A stretch of DNA of 57,422 bases. Origin: Devosia sp. GTDB taxonomy: Bacteria > Pseudomonadota > Alphaproteobacteria > Rhizobiales > Devosiaceae. The stretch is taken from contig JAQGJK010000001.1 in the NCBI GenBank assembly GCA_028290665.1, positions 1 through 57,422 on the forward strand. The letters are read 5' to 3'. Both the position numbers and the translations under genes were made by a program. Shown here piece after piece: positions 35,743-44,992 of the stretch. How positions within the stretch are numbered: position 1 is the first letter of the stretch; every line of letters starts with the position of its first letter. Below the pieces are notes generated by a model. That model was not told where the DNA came from. It searched no databases and worked only from the letters and a program-made list of their open reading frames with translations.

Positions 35743-38705
35743 GCGGTCGGCGGCTGGCGAGCGGCGGATTGATCAATCGTGCGGCGCCGGTGCGATTTGC
35801 GTTCGATGGGCGGGATTTCGCTGGTTTTGCCGGCGATACCGTGGCCTCAGCGCTGCTCGCCAACGGGGTCGGGCTGGTCGGGCGGTCGTTCAAATATCAC
35901 CGGCCGCGTGGGGTATTTTCGGCGGGGCCGGAGGAGCCCAATGCGCTGGTCGAACTGCGCAACGGCACGCGACGGGAACCCAACACCAAGGCGACGACGG
36001 CGGAATTGTTCGCGGGGCTGGTGGCGCGGAGCCAGAATCGCTGGCCGTCGCTGGCGTTCGATGTCCTCGCCATCAACCAGCTGGCGTCGCCGATCTTCGT
36101 CGCCGGGTTTTACTACAAGACTTTCATGTGGCCGGCGGTGCTGTGGGAAAAGCTCTATGAGCCGCTGATCCGGCGTGCGGCGGGGCTCGGCAAAGCCTCG
36201 GTCGAGACCGACCCCGACAGCTACGAGAAGGCGACGGCGTTCTGCGATGTGCTGGTCATCGGCAGCGGCCCGGCGGGGCTGATGGCGGCTTTAACGGCGG
36301 GCCGGGCCGGGGCGCGGGTGATTGTAGCCGAGGAGGATTTTCCCCTCGGCGGGCGGCTGCTGGCCGAGACTTACGAGATCGACGGCATGCCCGGAGCCGC
36401 GTGGACGGCAGGCGTCGAGGCTGAATTGCGGGCGCTGCCGAATGTGCGGATCATGCGGCGGACGGTGGTGTTCGGGGTCTATGATGGCGGTACCTATGGG
36501 GCGCTCGAGCGGGTCAGCGATCACCTCGCCGTGCCGCCGCCGCATCAGCCGCGGCAACGGCTGTGGAAGCTGGTGGCAAAGCGCACGGTGCTGGCGGCCG
36601 GCGCCATCGAACGGCCGGTGGTGTTTGGGGGCAACGACCGGCCGGGCGTGATGCTCGCTTCGGCAGTGCGGAGCTATGCCAACCGTTTCGGCGTCGCGGC
36701 TGGTGAGCGGATAGCGGTGTTTACCACCGGCGACGATGGCTGGCGCACGGCGGGCGATCTGCTGGCGCAGGGGGTGACGGTGGCGGCAGTCATTGACCCG
36801 CGCACTGAGGTCGCTCCTGCGGTTCGGGCTTTGGCGGGCGGCGCGGAGGTATACCTCGGGGCGATGGTGCGCGATGCCCATGGCGCGCATGGGCTGCGGC
36901 GGATCGATGTGGTGCGCGCCGACGGCAGCAGCGTCAGCATCGCCGCCGATGTGCTGGCGGTGTCGGGTGGCTGGAACCCCACGGCGTCGCTGGCGACGCA
37001 TCATGGTGCGCGCACCGAATGGTCGGACACCAAGCTCGCTTTCCTGCCGGGGAAGACCCCGCCGGGGCTTGCGGTGGCGGGGGCGGCCGCCGGGAATTTC
37101 ACCACGGCCGAGGCGCTTGCGGATGGGGTGCGGCTTGGCAACGAGGCGGCAGTCGCATTGGGCTTCACGGCGACTTCAATCGCGGCGATCCGTACCAGCG
37201 ACGAAAGCTTCGCCGTGGCGCCGCTGTTTCACGTCGCGGCGGCCCGGACGAAGGCCTTCGTCGATCTGCAGAACGATGTGACGGTCAAGGATATCGCGCT
37301 GGCCGAGCGCGAGGGGTTCCGCTCGGTCGAGCATCTCAAGCGCTATACGACACTCGGCATGGCGACCGATCAGGGCAAGACCTCCAACGTCAACGGCCTC
37401 GCCATCATGGCGGAACTGACTGGGCGCAGCATTCCCGAGACCGGGTCGACCCGCTCGCGGCCACCGCATGTGCCGGTGGCGATCGGGGCGTTTGCCGGGC
37501 TGCATAAGGGGCTCGATTTCAAGCCGACGCGGTTGCCGGCGAGCCATGGCTGGGCTGTGGCGCGCGGCGCGGTATTCGTCGAGACCGGGCAATGGCTGCG
37601 GGCGCAATGGTACCCGCAGCCGGGCGAGACCGACTGGCTCACCAGCGTCACCCGCGAGGTGAAAGCCGTGCGGGGCGGGGCTGGCATCTGCGATGTGTCG
37701 ACGCTCGGCAAGATCGCGCTCGAAGGTCCCGATGTCGGGGCGTTCCTCGACCGCGTCTATGCGAATATGTTTTCGACGCTGCCGGTGGGGCGGGCGCGTT
37801 ATGGGCTGATGTTGCGCGAGGACGGCATCGTCATGGATGACGGCACCACGGCGCGGCTGGCCGATGAGCGCTTCGTCATGTCGACGACGACGATCAACGC
37901 CGGCAAAGTGATGCAGCACCTCGAATTCTGCCATCAGGTGCTGTGGCCCGAACTCGACCTCGACATGGTTTCGGTGACCGAGCAATGGGCACAGTTTGCC
38001 GTGGCCGGGCCAAGTTCGAGGCAGCTGCTGCAGACGCTGTTTGGGCCGGGGGTCGATTTATCCGACGCCGCGGTGCCGTACATGGCGGCGCGGGAACTGC
38101 AGCTCGACAGCATTCCGGCGCGGCTGTTCCGGTTGTCGTTCTCGGGTGAGCTGGCCTACGAAATCGCCGTGCCCGCACGGTTTGGCGCGGCATTGGCCGG
38201 GGCACTGGTGACCGCCGGGGCCGGGCTGGGCGTGGTGCCCTATGGCACCGAAGCGCTCGGGGTGATGCGCGTGGAAAAGGGTCATGTCGCTGGCAACGAG
38301 CTCAATGGCACCTCCACGGCTGGCGACCTCGGCCTCGGGCGGATGCTGTCGAGCAAGAAGGATTTCATTGGCCGCACCATGGCGGCGCGGCCCGGGCTGG
38401 TCGATCCGGCGCGGCCAGCGCTGGTGGGCCTCCGACCGGTCGATCGGGCGCAACGGCTGCGGGCCGGGGCGCATTTCCTCGCCCGCGATGCGAAGGCCGA
38501 AGCGGCGAACGATGCGGGTTATATGACCTCGGTGGTGTTTTCGCCCGAACTCGGCCACTGGATCGGGCTGGGGCTGCTCGCCAACGGGCCGCAGCGGCAT
38601 GGCGAAATCATTCGCGCCTACGATGCGCTGCGCGGCGAGGATATCGCCGTCGAAGTGGTGCCGCCGGTGCATGTCGATCCCGAGGGAGTGCGGCTCCGTG
38701 GGTAA
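35739..38705 (+). CDS. mgdC: N-methylglutamate dehydrogenase subunit C (sarcosine oxidase alpha-like)
   Basis: 988 residues in three parts. The N-terminal domain (1-95) contains VASALLANGVGLVGRSFKYHRPRG, typical of the alpha subunit. The middle is a pyridine-nucleotide-disulphide oxidoreductase-like domain with DVLVIGSGPAGLMAAL (about 169-184). The C-terminal half (about 600-988) is a GcvT-like tetrahydrofolate-binding aminomethyltransferase domain, with FAGLHKGLDFKPTR and GYMTSVVFSPELGHWIGLG. The folate site suggests capture of the methyl carbon as methylene-THF. The GTG start lies within the end of mgdB, and the end overlaps mgdD by eight bases. Confidence 0.92.
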   Translation: MSGRRLASGGLINRAAPVRFAFDGRDFAGFAGDTVASALLANGVGLVGRSFKYHRPRGVFSAGPEEPNALVELRNGTRREPNTKATTAELFAGLVARSQNRWPSLAFDVLAINQLASPIFVAGFYYKTFMWPAVLWEKLYEPLIRRAAGLGKASVETDPDSYEKATAFCDVLVIGSGPAGLMAALTAGRAGARVIVAEEDFPLGGRLLAETYEIDGMPGAAWTAGVEAELRALPNVRIMRRTVVFGVYDGGTYGALERVSDHLAVPPPHQPRQRLWKLVAKRTVLAAGAIERPVVFGGNDRPGVMLASAVRSYANRFGVAAGERIAVFTTGDDGWRTAGDLLAQGVTVAAVIDPRTEVAPAVRALAGGAEVYLGAMVRDAHGAHGLRRIDVVRADGSSVSIAADVLAVSGGWNPTASLATHHGARTEWSDTKLAFLPGKTPPGLAVAGAAAGNFTTAEALADGVRLGNEAAVALGFTATSIAAIRTSDESFAVAPLFHVAAARTKAFVDLQNDVTVKDIALAEREGFRSVEHLKRYTTLGMATDQGKTSNVNGLAIMAELTGRSIPETGSTRSRPPHVPVAIGAFAGLHKGLDFKPTRLPASHGWAVARGAVFVETGQWLRAQWYPQPGETDWLTSVTREVKAVRGGAGICDVSTLGKIALEGPDVGAFLDRVYANMFSTLPVGRARYGLMLREDGIVMDDGTTARLADERFVMSTTTINAGKVMQHLEFCHQVLWPELDLDMVSVTEQWAQFAVAGPSSRQLLQTLFGPGVDLSDAAVPYMAARELQLDSIPARLFRLSFSGELAYEIAVPARFGAALAGALVTAGAGLGVVPYGTEALGVMRVEKGHVAGNELNGTSTAGDLGLGRMLSSKKDFIGRTMAARPGLVDPARPALVGLRPVDRAQRLRAGAHFLARDAKAEAANDAGYMTSVVFSPELGHWIGLGLLANGPQRHGEIIRAYDALRGEDIAVEVVPPVHVDPEGVRLRG

Positions 38706-39279
38706 GCTCGCACCGCGTTCGGCCTTTGCCGGGCTGCTGCATTCGGCTGGTCCGAGCGCTGCGCCGGGGGTGCTGGTGCGGGAGGAAACCGGCCTCGGAT
38801 TGGCGACAGTCTTTGCCCGGGCGCCGTATTTTCCGCGACTGGTTCAATCGGCGTATGGGATCATCCCGCCGGAAACATCGCAGGTCGTGTCCAATGGTGC
38901 CGTCGCTTTCATCGGCACCGGACCCGGTAAATGGCTGGCCCTCAGCCGCAACGGTGCGGCGGGCTGGCGGGACGAATTGGCGACGGCGCTTGGCGTCACC
39001 GGGTCGGTGATCGACCAATCGGATGGGTTCGGCGTATTGCGGGTGTCGGGCGAAAAAGTCCGGGCAACCTTTGAAAAGGGCTTCCCGGTCGACCTGCACC
39101 CGAGCGTGTTTAAACCCCGATCGGTCGCCGTCACGCTGGTCGCCCATATCGGGGTGACGCTTTGGCAAATCGATGACGCGCCAACCTACGAACTTGCCAT
39201 TGCCCGCTCGTTCGCCGGGAGCTTTGCGCACTGGCTGACCAGCTCGGCGGCCGAGTTCGGATTGCGGGTAGAAGTATAG
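38698..39279 (+). CDS. mgdD: N-methylglutamate dehydrogenase subunit D (sarcosine oxidase gamma-like)
   Basis: 193-residue gamma subunit with SRNGAAGWRDEL, GSVIDQSDGFGVLRVSG and a C-terminal HIGVTLWQIDDAPTYELAIARSFA segment that matches the SoxG family. The start is set at a GTG nine bases after GAGGGAG (38682-38688); a longer frame reaching back to 38599 lies inside mgdC and lacks support. It is the last gene of the operon; no clear terminator follows. Confidence 0.88.
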   Translation: MGKLAPRSAFAGLLHSAGPSAAPGVLVREETGLGLATVFARAPYFPRLVQSAYGIIPPETSQVVSNGAVAFIGTGPGKWLALSRNGAAGWRDELATALGVTGSVIDQSDGFGVLRVSGEKVRATFEKGFPVDLHPSVFKPRSVAVTLVAHIGVTLWQIDDAPTYELAIARSFAGSFAHWLTSSAAEFGLRVEV

Positions 39280-39332
39280 CCACGGCTGGGTTTTCCTATC
39301 GCACCCTTCCTGTTTGCAAAGCCCCAAGACTT

Positions 39333-39348
39333 CCGGTAACGTTCCCGG
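39333..39348. promoter_or_regulatory. Candidate LacI operator O1, upstream of lacI-type gene
   Basis: CCGGTAACGTTCCCGG differs by one base from the perfect palindrome at 40471-40486. The central CG with flanking AA/TT is usual for LacI-family sites. It lies 37 bases before the regulator's ATG, in a position suited to autoregulation. Confidence 0.7.
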
Positions 39349-39384
39349 CGTTGAGGCGAGCGTAGAATTGCCCGGCGGGAGGAA

Positions 39385-40428
39385 ATGATGCGGCGGCTGG
39401 AGCGTCGGCCTACGATTATCGATGTGGCGCGGCTTGCTGGGGTGTCGAAAAGCACCGTAGCGCGGGCGCTGTCCGATGGCGCTGAGATCAATCCCAAGAC
39501 CCGCGAGGCTGTGCTCGCCGCGGCGCGTACCGCGGGGTATGAGCGCAATCATCTGGCCGTGGGCATGCGGTCCGGGCGCTCGGGCATGATCGGGCTGGTC
39601 ATTCCGGATATCGCCAATCCATTCTGGGCGGAAGTCGCGCGCGGGGCGCAGGATCGCGCCGAGGAACACGGTATTTCGCTGCTGGTGTTCTCCTCGAATT
39701 GGGATCATGACCGGGAAGCCCGGCACCTGGCGGCGCTGCGGCAGGCGCGGGTCGATGGCGCCATCATCAATCCGGTGGCCGACAGTTTTGACGATCTCGA
39801 CCGCTTCGGGTTGCCGTTCGTGCTGATCGGGTCGAGCGCCGAGCGGTTTCCCGAAACCTCGAGCGTCGGCTCCGATATTGCGCAGGCGGTGCGCCTCGGG
39901 CTTGATAATCTGGTCTCACGGGGCCACGACATGCCATACCTGCTGCTCGGGACCAAGGCGCGCATCGCCCGGGCGCGGTTCCTGCGGGCGGTATACGATC
40001 ACTGCATCGCCCGCGATGTCGATCCGGCGGTGCTGCCGACCGAGGATGGCGATTATACCGTCGAGGGCGGCCGGGCGGCGATGAGCCGCATCCTCGCGCG
40101 GCATCCGGGCGGGCACATTTCGATTTTCGCCGCCAACGATCTGATGGCGCTCGGGGCTATGCTGACGGCGCGCGAGCAGGGCCTCAACTGTCCTGACGAC
40201 GTCTCGATCCTGGGCTTCGATGGCGTGCCGGCCGGCGAGTTTTCCTGGCCGGGCCTGACAACCATCGAGAAACCGGCGCGCGCCATCGGTCGTCGGGCTT
40301 TCGACAGCCTGTCCGAGGAAATTGCTGGTCGGGCCGATCACAGCCGCATCTACCTGCCGTGCCGCCTGCTCGAACGCGGCTCGCTCGCCGATCGCGCCCC
40401 GGTGCAACGCCGGCGGGAGGTCGCGTAG
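39385..40428 (+). CDS. LacI-family transcriptional regulator
   Basis: 347-residue regulator. The N-terminal HTH reads PTIIDVARLAGVSKSTVARALS (9-30) with the hinge near PKTREAVLAAARTAGY. The sugar-binding core follows, with GLVIPDIANPFWAEVARG, DGAIINP, FAANDLMALG and DVSILGFDGVPAGEFSWPGLTTI. The gene stands at the head of the importer operon, two bases before the permease ATG, and is flanked by two nearly identical palindromes that are its probable operators. The ATG at 39388 is an equally possible start; GGGAGG precedes both. Confidence 0.92.
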   Translation: MMRRLERRPTIIDVARLAGVSKSTVARALSDGAEINPKTREAVLAAARTAGYERNHLAVGMRSGRSGMIGLVIPDIANPFWAEVARGAQDRAEEHGISLLVFSSNWDHDREARHLAALRQARVDGAIINPVADSFDDLDRFGLPFVLIGSSAERFPETSSVGSDIAQAVRLGLDNLVSRGHDMPYLLLGTKARIARARFLRAVYDHCIARDVDPAVLPTEDGDYTVEGGRAAMSRILARHPGGHISIFAANDLMALGAMLTAREQGLNCPDDVSILGFDGVPAGEFSWPGLTTIEKPARAIGRRAFDSLSEEIAGRADHSRIYLPCRLLERGSLADRAPVQRRREVA

Positions 40429-40430
40429 CC

Positions 40431-41387
40431 ATGGCGCAGATCGATTTTGGCGGGAGGACAAAGATTCGATCCGGGAACGTTCCCGGTAAGTCCCGACACT
40501 TCGCCGCCGCGCTGCGCCAGTGGTGGCCGTATTATCTACTGCTGATGCCGGGATTGGTGTTCTTCATCATCTTCCATTACGTGCCGATCTATGGCGCCCG
40601 GATGGCCTTCGAACAGGTGCGGATCATCCCGCCCAACATCTGGGTAGGGCTGAAGCAGTTCCAGACGCTGTTCGCTTCGCCGGTGTTTTATCAGGTGCTG
40701 ACCAACACGCTGATCATCTCCGGCATGAAGATCCTGTTCGTGTTTCCGGTGCCGATCATCGTGGCGCTGCTGCTCAACGAAATACGCTCCGGCCCGCTGC
40801 GGCAGTGGATTCAGTCGGCGATCTACCTGCCGCATTTCCTGTCCTGGGTGGTGATCGCCGGCGTGTTCATTGCGCTGCTGTCGCCGACCGATGGCGCGGT
40901 GAACCAGATCACCGGCGCCTTCGGGTTCCGGCCGGTGAGCTTCATGACCGACACCGGCTCGATCCGCTGGGTGCTGGTGATTTCCGAAATCTGGCGCTCA
41001 GCGGGGTGGGACAGCCTGCTGTATCTCGCCGCGATCTTTGCCATCGACACGTCGTTGTATGATGCCGCCGAGATGGACGGGGCCGGACGCTGGCAAAAGA
41101 TCCGCGACATCACCATCCCCGGCATCGTGCCGACGATCGCCACGCTGTTCATTCTCAACATGGGGCTGTTTTTAAGCGCCGACCTCAACCAGGTCATCAA
41201 CATGCAGAATGACGTCAACCGGTCGACCATCGATATCATCGACACCTACGTCTACCGCATCGGCCTCAAGACCGGCGAATACTCGCTCGCCACCGCTGCC
41301 GGCCTGTTCAAGGCTGTGGTCGGCATGGCGATGATCATGGTGGCGCATTTCGTCTCGAAGCGCCTGACCGGCAAGGGGGTGTGGTGA
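40431..41387 (+). CDS. Sugar ABC transporter permease, LplB type
   Basis: 318 residues, about six membrane helices. The family pattern is LLLMPGLVFFIIFHYVPIYG near the N-terminus and the docking loop DAAEMDGAGRWQKIRDITIP. The ATG at 40431 follows GGGAGG by eleven bases; a frame open to 40359 would run into lacI. Codons 14-19 contain the perfect 16-bp palindrome proposed as the LacI site. A second Shine-Dalgarno-like GGGAGGA (about 40451-40457) is present, but no good start codon follows it. Confidence 0.9.
   Translation: MAQIDFGGRTKIRSGNVPGKSRHFAAALRQWWPYYLLLMPGLVFFIIFHYVPIYGARMAFEQVRIIPPNIWVGLKQFQTLFASPVFYQVLTNTLIISGMKILFVFPVPIIVALLLNEIRSGPLRQWIQSAIYLPHFLSWVVIAGVFIALLSPTDGAVNQITGAFGFRPVSFMTDTGSIRWVLVISEIWRSAGWDSLLYLAAIFAIDTSLYDAAEMDGAGRWQKIRDITIPGIVPTIATLFILNMGLFLSADLNQVINMQNDVNRSTIDIIDTYVYRIGLKTGEYSLATAAGLFKAVVGMAMIMVAHFVSKRLTGKGVW
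40471..40486. promoter_or_regulatory. Candidate LacI operator O2, perfect palindrome inside the permease gene
   Basis: CCGGGAACGTTCCCGG is a perfect 16-base palindrome, 40 bases into the LplB-type permease coding sequence and about 1.14 kb from the near-identical site before lacI. A LacI tetramer could loop between the two, or the site could act as a transcription roadblock. Confidence 0.7.
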
Positions 41388-42289
41388 TGGCCGACATCCA
41401 GATCAGGCGGACGGCGTTCGAGCGGATCGAGTACGCCATCATCATTTCGACGCTGTTGCTGCTGGTGATCGCGACGGTGCAGCCGCTGCTGAACCTGCTG
41501 GCCATTTCGCTATCGGAATCCTCGCGCGTCGCCGGGATGAGCGGGCTGACCATTATTCCGAGCGGGCTGTCGCTCGATGTGTGGGCGCTGCTGCTGCAGC
41601 ACCCGCTGGTGCAGCGCGGCATCTTCAATTCGATGCTGGTGACGCTGGCGTCGACGACGATCGGGCTGCTGGCGACGGCACTGATGGCGTGGGGCATGTC
41701 CCGCCCCGGGCTGCCGGGGAGGCGCCTGATTTTTATCCTCGTACTCGTCACCATCGTGTTCGAGCCGGGGATCATTCCCGACTATTTCCTGATGAAGCAG
41801 CTGGGGCTGCTTAACACCTACTGGTCGGTGATTTTCTACAAGCTGGTCAACGCCTGGTACCTGATCATCCTGATCCGGTTCTTCGAGGAAATCCCGGGCG
41901 AATTGCTCGAGGCCGCCGAGTTGGATGGTGCCAACCCGTTCCAGGTGTTCTGGACCATCGTGTTGCCACTGGCCCGGCCGGCTCTCGCGACCATCGCGCT
42001 GTTCTACTTCGTGTTCCACTGGAACGAGTTTTTCCACGCCATGATCTACCTCAACGACCAGACCAAATGGCCGCTGCAGGTGGTGCTGCGGCAGTTCGTG
42101 GTGGAAGGCGACAAACTCGCCATCGTCGGCGCCAACAACGCCGCCAACAACACCGCGGCGGCGCTGATCAATCTGCGGGCGCTGAAGGCCGGGATGATCC
42201 TCATCACCATCGTGCCGATCCTGGCGCTGTACCCGCTGATCCTGAAGTTCTTTACCAAGGGCACCATGACCGGTGCTCTCAAGGGATAA
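41387..42289 (+). CDS. Sugar ABC transporter permease, LplC/YtcP type
   Basis: 300 residues, six membrane helices, partner of the preceding permease, with docking loop EAAELDGANPFQVFWTIVLP and C-terminal FFTKGTMTGALKG, the characteristic ending of this subfamily. The ATG at 41387 overlaps the upstream stop by one base (TGATG); the GTG at 41381 is less likely. No ATPase is encoded in this operon. Confidence 0.92.
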   Translation: MADIQIRRTAFERIEYAIIISTLLLLVIATVQPLLNLLAISLSESSRVAGMSGLTIIPSGLSLDVWALLLQHPLVQRGIFNSMLVTLASTTIGLLATALMAWGMSRPGLPGRRLIFILVLVTIVFEPGIIPDYFLMKQLGLLNTYWSVIFYKLVNAWYLIILIRFFEEIPGELLEAAELDGANPFQVFWTIVLPLARPALATIALFYFVFHWNEFFHAMIYLNDQTKWPLQVVLRQFVVEGDKLAIVGANNAANNTAAALINLRALKAGMILITIVPILALYPLILKFFTKGTMTGALKG

Positions 42290-42342
42290 CTCAAACACAG
42301 TCCGATAGCGGGCTGGAAACACGACCTAAAGGAGGAGACTAC

Positions 42343-43761
42343 ATGCTCAAGAAACTGCTTCTGGCCTCGACTGCGCTGGTGTTCGGCGCGGCGCTGGCGT
42401 TCCCGGCTTTCGCCCAGGCGGTGCCGATCCGCATCGTCAGCAAGGATTTGCTGACCACTAACCCCGACGACGTCGCGCATGTCGAGCGGATCGAGGCCGC
42501 ACTGCGCGCCAAGGGTACCGATCTCGATATCCAGATCGTCGACCTGCCGTCCTCGGGTTATGCCGATGCGCTTGGCGTCATGCTGCTATCGGGCGATATC
42601 CCCGACCTGATCTATTTCCAGGGCGGCGACCAGAAGATGGCCGAGCAGGGCATCCTCGAAGACCTCAACCCCTGGATCGAAAAATCGCCGAACCTCAAGG
42701 CGGCGCTGTGGCCGCACAATGTCGAGCGCCTCGCGCACTATCCGTACTTGCTGTACGTCTATCCGCCGCGCGCGCCGCAGGCGGTGATCCGTACCGATTG
42801 GCTCGAAAAGACCGGCCTTGCCGCGCCGACCACCGTCGATGAATACGTCAAGCTGTTCGAAGCCATCCGCGACATGGACCTCGACGGCAACGGGCACGCC
42901 GATACGCTGGGCGTGACCGGTTACCTCAACACCAATGAGCTCGATTCCATCTTCAACCAGGCGTTCGGCGTCACCGGTTCCTGGATGAAAAACGAGGCCG
43001 GCGAATGGGTCAGCGCCCGCACTACACCGCAGGAAAAGGCCAAGCTCGAATTCTATGCCAAGCTCGGCGCCGAAGGCCTGTTCGACAAGGAATTCGTCAC
43101 CAACACGTTCGACGTCAAGGAAGACAAGTTTTACTCCGGCCGCGCCGGCGTGATCTTCGCGTCCTCGCCTGAAGTCATCGACATCTATGGCGGCAAGATG
43201 CGCCAGGCCCATCCGGGTGAGGAACTGAGCCTGACGCTGCTGCCGATCCCGTCGGGCCCCGGTGGCCAGGGCCTTGCGGCTGTCGATGTCAGCAAGGAGT
43301 CGCGCGGCTATGCCATGGCCTCGACGTCCGAGCACAAGGACGAAGTCATGAAGCTGCTCGACTTCATGGCGAGCCCCGAAGGCCAGGAACTCGACCGGCT
43401 GGGATTTGCCGATCGCGAATATACCAAGTCCGGCGACACCTATACGTTCACCGACGCCATCTCGACCTGGTACGCCCGCTTCTTTGCCGCCGCCAACTGG
43501 ACCGCTCCGGCGGGTCTCCGCTCGGCTGCCGCCGATGAATCGCTGGCCAATGTGTCGAAGTGGTTCAAGCCCGACAACGCCTTCGTCTGGCCCGCCGACT
43601 ATGCTGCCGACCTCGACGCGACCGAGAATGTCTATCGGTCGTGGGTCGCCCGGTTCATCTCGGGTGAAGCGACCATCGACCAGTTCGACCAGTATGTCGC
43701 CGAATGGAATGCCGCCGGCGGCCAGCGCCTGACCGACTATGCGAGGACCGTGCTGCAATGA
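42343..43761 (+). CDS. Sugar ABC transporter substrate-binding protein (LplA-like)
   Basis: 472-residue periplasmic receptor. The signal peptide MLKKLLLASTALVFGAALAF is probably cut at AFA-QA near residue 25. A strong ribosome binding site, AAAGGAGGAG, precedes the ATG, as expected for a protein made in excess of its permeases. Conserved stretches include LLSGDIPDLIYFQGGDQ and DMDLDGNGHADTLGVTG, the latter like the calcium-binding loop seen in LplA-type receptors. It lies after the permeases, unlike the other SBPs here, and overlaps the first ADP-ribosylglycohydrolase gene by four bases. Confidence 0.9.
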   Translation: MLKKLLLASTALVFGAALAFPAFAQAVPIRIVSKDLLTTNPDDVAHVERIEAALRAKGTDLDIQIVDLPSSGYADALGVMLLSGDIPDLIYFQGGDQKMAEQGILEDLNPWIEKSPNLKAALWPHNVERLAHYPYLLYVYPPRAPQAVIRTDWLEKTGLAAPTTVDEYVKLFEAIRDMDLDGNGHADTLGVTGYLNTNELDSIFNQAFGVTGSWMKNEAGEWVSARTTPQEKAKLEFYAKLGAEGLFDKEFVTNTFDVKEDKFYSGRAGVIFASSPEVIDIYGGKMRQAHPGEELSLTLLPIPSGPGGQGLAAVDVSKESRGYAMASTSEHKDEVMKLLDFMASPEGQELDRLGFADREYTKSGDTYTFTDAISTWYARFFAAANWTAPAGLRSAAADESLANVSKWFKPDNAFVWPADYAADLDATENVYRSWVARFISGEATIDQFDQYVAEWNAAGGQRLTDYARTVLQ

Positions 43762-44966
43762 CCTCAAGCGACCAAGGACTGTCCCTGCGGGGACGGATCC
43801 GTGCGCTGCTTCACGGCGTCGCCATTGGCGACGCCCTCGGTGCCCCGGTCGAGAAGCTCTCGGCCGGGGAAATCCGGACGCGCTACGGCCGGGTGCAATC
43901 GCTCGACACGCCGTGGCACAAGATGGAACTGTCCGAAACCGCCCGCAACGGCCGCATCCGTGGCAGCGGCATCGTCACCGACGACACGCTGATGACGCTG
44001 TGCGTCACGGCCATCTATGACGCCGAACGGCGGCACCTCGATGCCTGGGACATGGCCAAGGGCATGGTCGAGCAGATCGCCTGGATCCCGCGCTATGTGC
44101 CCGAACTGCAGCGCGAGGCCATGCTGGTCGAGCGGCTGTTTTACCCCGAGAAATGGATTTTCCAGCGCCACCAACTGTCCGGCGTCGACCCGCGGCAGGG
44201 CGGCATCGGCAACATGGTCAACTGCGGCGCGGCCATGTACATCGCGCCCATCGGCGCAGCCAATCCGTGCGACCCGCAGGCGGCCTATGACGAGGCGATC
44301 GCCTTCGCCTCCGGCCACCAGCAGAGTTATGGGCTCGAAGCCGCCGGCGTCATGGCTGCGGCAGTCGCCGCGGCCTTCGTTCCCGGCACTAGCATCGACA
44401 GCATCGTTCATGCGGCGCTCGCCGTTGCCAAGGACGGCACGCGGAACGCCATCGCCGAGATTGTCGAAGCCGCCGCGCTGCAGCGCCAGGCCGGGGCGAG
44501 CCATGCCGAAATCACCGACGAATTTCACCGGATCATCGCCGCGTTTTCGCCGATGGGCGATGACGTCAACCATTCGCGCGCCAAAGCCGGCGTGCCGACC
44601 GATGCCTACCAGCCGTCACGCCGCCTCGCCATCGAGGAGCTGCCGCTGGCGCTGGGCTTCTGCATCTATGCCGGCGGCGAGTTCCGACAGGCGATCGAGG
44701 ACGGGATCAATTCGGGCCGCGACACCGATTCCATCGGGGTGATGGCCGGCGCGATCCTCGGCGCGCTGCACGGCGAGAGCGTCATCCGCGAGACTGACCG
44801 GCTGCAACTCGACCGCGTCAACCATTTCGACCTGACCGCCGAGGCGGATAAATTTGCCGCGGCGGTGACCAGCATTCTCACTACTGACCGCAGCCGGTTT
44901 GTGGCGCTGCAGCACCAGCGCGACACGCTGCTCGCACCGACAGAGGCCGCTATCCGCGTCGCCTGA
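43758..44966 (+). CDS. ADP-ribosylglycohydrolase-family protein
   Basis: 402 residues of the DraG/ARH fold. Both metal sites are kept: TDDT (74-77) and DTDS (322-325), with HGVAIGDALGAPVE at the N-terminus. The family removes ADP-ribose from proteins or cleaves related N- or O-ribosides. Here the gene overlaps a sugar SBP gene and is under a LacI regulator, so a small imported glycoside, possibly a riboside, is a more likely substrate than a modified protein. The start is the ATG in the ATGA overlap; a longer frame to 43704 is unsupported. Confidence 0.85.
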   Translation: MTSSDQGLSLRGRIRALLHGVAIGDALGAPVEKLSAGEIRTRYGRVQSLDTPWHKMELSETARNGRIRGSGIVTDDTLMTLCVTAIYDAERRHLDAWDMAKGMVEQIAWIPRYVPELQREAMLVERLFYPEKWIFQRHQLSGVDPRQGGIGNMVNCGAAMYIAPIGAANPCDPQAAYDEAIAFASGHQQSYGLEAAGVMAAAVAAAFVPGTSIDSIVHAALAVAKDGTRNAIAEIVEAAALQRQAGASHAEITDEFHRIIAAFSPMGDDVNHSRAKAGVPTDAYQPSRRLAIEELPLALGFCIYAGGEFRQAIEDGINSGRDTDSIGVMAGAILGALHGESVIRETDRLQLDRVNHFDLTAEADKFAAAVTSILTTDRSRFVALQHQRDTLLAPTEAAIRVA

Positions 44967-44992
44967 ACTTTTCTTAGCGTCAAGGACTGACC

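Noticed and set aside
34222-39279. Ordinary sarcosine oxidase soxBDAG
   Set aside because: Direct coupling to mgsABC and gmaS and absence of glyA, folD or purU make N-methylglutamate dehydrogenase the better call.
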